This document shows, piece by piece, positions 5,597-5,953 of a stretch of DNA of 5,953 nt. Position 1 is the stretch's first letter. Each line of letters opens with the position of its first letter. Source of the DNA: an uncultured Desulfovibrio sp. (lineage in GTDB: Bacteria > Desulfobacterota > Desulfovibrionia > Desulfovibrionales > Desulfovibrionaceae); contig URTO01000136.1 of assembly GCA_900550745.1 (NCBI GenBank), positions 1 through 5,953 of the forward strand, written 5' to 3'. Under the pieces are notes generated by a model. The model saw nothing but the letters and a program-made list of their open reading frames with translations, made no database searches and was not told where the DNA came from. The translations under genes and the position numbers were made by a program.

Positions 5597-5656
5597 GGCG
5601 AATGAAAAGGGTTCCGCATCCGGCTTGCGCCGGACACGGAACCCTTTTCATTCGCC
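5597..5656. terminator. Long near-perfect hairpin, probable bidirectional terminator
   Basis: Bases 5597-5616 and 5637-5656 are perfect 20-base reverse complements. Inside them, TCCGGC (5619-5624) pairs with GCCGGA (5629-5634) around TTGC, separated from the outer stem by a CA/CA internal loop. The core GGGTTCCG...CGGAACCC is flanked by AAAA on the left and TTTT on the right, which is the layout of an intrinsic terminator working on both strands. It is placed to end the lipoprotein transcript and any leftward transcript from beyond the window. The pairing continuing beyond the T-tract makes it longer than most terminators. Confidence 0.65.
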
Positions 5657-5663
5657 CCAAGGC

Positions 5664-5696
5664 CGTCAGGAGCCGCCTTTTTTGCGGCCTCTGACG
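5664..5696. repeat. Stem-loop with a T-run in the loop
   Basis: CGTCAG (5664-5669) pairs with CTGACG (5691-5696) and GCCGC (5672-5676) with GCGGC (5684-5688), with a G-T pair and one A/C mismatch between the two stems. The loop is CTTTTTT. The short inner stem may act as a second terminator-like structure, but the T-run sits in the loop and not after the stem. Confidence 0.45.
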
Positions 5697-5719
5697 TGCG
5701 GTTTCGTTCGCCCGGTCCC

Positions 5720-5737
5720 ATCCCGACGATCCGGGAT
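5720..5737. repeat. Short inverted repeat
   Basis: ATCCCG (5720-5725) and CGGGAT (5732-5737) flank a 6-base loop. It is small and may be incidental, but it falls in an unbroken series of stem-loops. Confidence 0.3.
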
Positions 5738-5763
5738 TATGCCGCTTTTCGGTCGGCGGTTAA

Positions 5764-5870
5764 CCGCGGTCTTCGACTGCTGGGCATTTTGTACTTTTTG
5801 GCCGCAAAAAGTAGTAAAGCCGCGGTCTTCGCCCGCGGGGCATAGCTACCTTTTGATGGCAAAAGGTAGC
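5764..5870. repeat. Two tandem copies of a hairpin-bearing repeat unit
   Basis: CCGCGGTCTTCG occurs at 5764-5775 and again at 5820-5831, 56 bases apart. Each is followed by a related GC-rich segment ending in GGGCAT (5782-5787 and 5838-5843) and then a perfect hairpin: TACTTTTTG/CAAAAAGTA (5792-5800 with 5805-5813, loop GCCG), and GCTACCTTTTG/CAAAAGGTAGC (5845-5855 with 5860-5870, loop ATGG). The stems are similar but not identical, and each remains perfectly paired. This is the pattern of REP-like or other intergenic hairpin families; I cannot name the family. Confidence 0.6.
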
Positions 5871-5913
5871 ACCAAAACCATCCGCATGTCGTTCTCCGCG
5901 GGAGTCTTCTCCG

Positions 5914-5930
5914 GCCCGCGTTGCGCGGGC
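5914..5930. repeat. GC-rich hairpin near the right edge
   Basis: GCCCGCG (5914-5920) pairs with CGCGGGC (5924-5930) around TTG. It continues the series of stem-loops in the right-hand spacer; its role is unknown. Confidence 0.4.
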
Positions 5931-5953
5931 GCAGTAAGATCAAGCCTTTACAG

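Larger units (their letters stand above)
5523..5953. other. 431-base gene-free, hairpin-dense spacer
   Basis: No convincing gene is seen. The only notable open frame (minus strand, 5737-5943, 68 codons) runs through three hairpins, is rich in R, K and L, and lacks family features, so I do not call it. The content is a succession of stem-loops from 5542 to 5930, described separately. The spacer may extend beyond the window. Confidence 0.6.

Noticed and set aside
3951..5660. A 569-codon minus-strand open frame opposite the lipoprotein gene
   Set aside because: Shadow frame: rich in H, R and G, with no domain, and it starts inside the long terminator-like hairpin.
5764..5870. CRISPR-like interpretation of the repeated units
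   Set aside because: There are only two imperfect copies, with hairpins in place of unique spacers and no associated genes.
5737..5943. A 68-codon minus-strand open frame in the right-hand spacer
   Set aside because: It is built from the tandem hairpin units and has no start signal or family resemblance.

Overview
The window is GC-rich and reads like a Gram-negative bacterium. It has a lipobox-bearing outer-membrane-type lipoprotein, a Sec-secreted periplasmic protein, and a nonulosonic (sialic-type) acid synthase next to a LIC12162-family putative surface-polysaccharide transferase. Base composition, hairpin-rich spacers and protein flavour suggest Desulfovibrionaceae (Desulfovibrio or Bilophila type). 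That is an inference from general resemblance and not a proven assignment.

Layout: three genes run leftward and one runs rightward from a divergent spacer at about 3702-3983. Leftward, in transcription order, are a NeuB-family synthase (2643-3701), a 393-base spacer with its own candidate promoter and several hairpins, a small exported protein of unknown function (1773-2249), and a LIC12162-family putative transferase (48-1742). A perfect hairpin at the left edge (1-24) probably ends this transcript. Rightward is a 512-residue lipoprotein (3984-5522) with an N-terminal helical-repeat segment and a periplasmic-binding-protein-like domain, of the penicillin-binding-protein-activator (LpoA/YraM-like) type. 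The last 431 bases hold no convincing gene but are packed with stem-loops, including a near-perfect 60-base hairpin and two related tandem units that each end in a hairpin.

How the genes may work together: NeuB would condense phosphoenolpyruvate with a hexosamine-type sugar to make a nonulosonic acid. The LIC12162-family protein may act in building or transferring a surface glycan that carries it. The activating CMP-transferase and the epimerase are not in the window, so the pathway is incomplete here. The secreted protein between them lies 30 bases upstream of the transferase gene and may share its transcript. The divergent lipoprotein probably belongs to general envelope or peptidoglycan maintenance and need not be part of the glycan locus.

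No mobile element, CRISPR array, tRNA or rRNA was recognised. The long antisense open frames across all four genes are typical GC-rich shadows.
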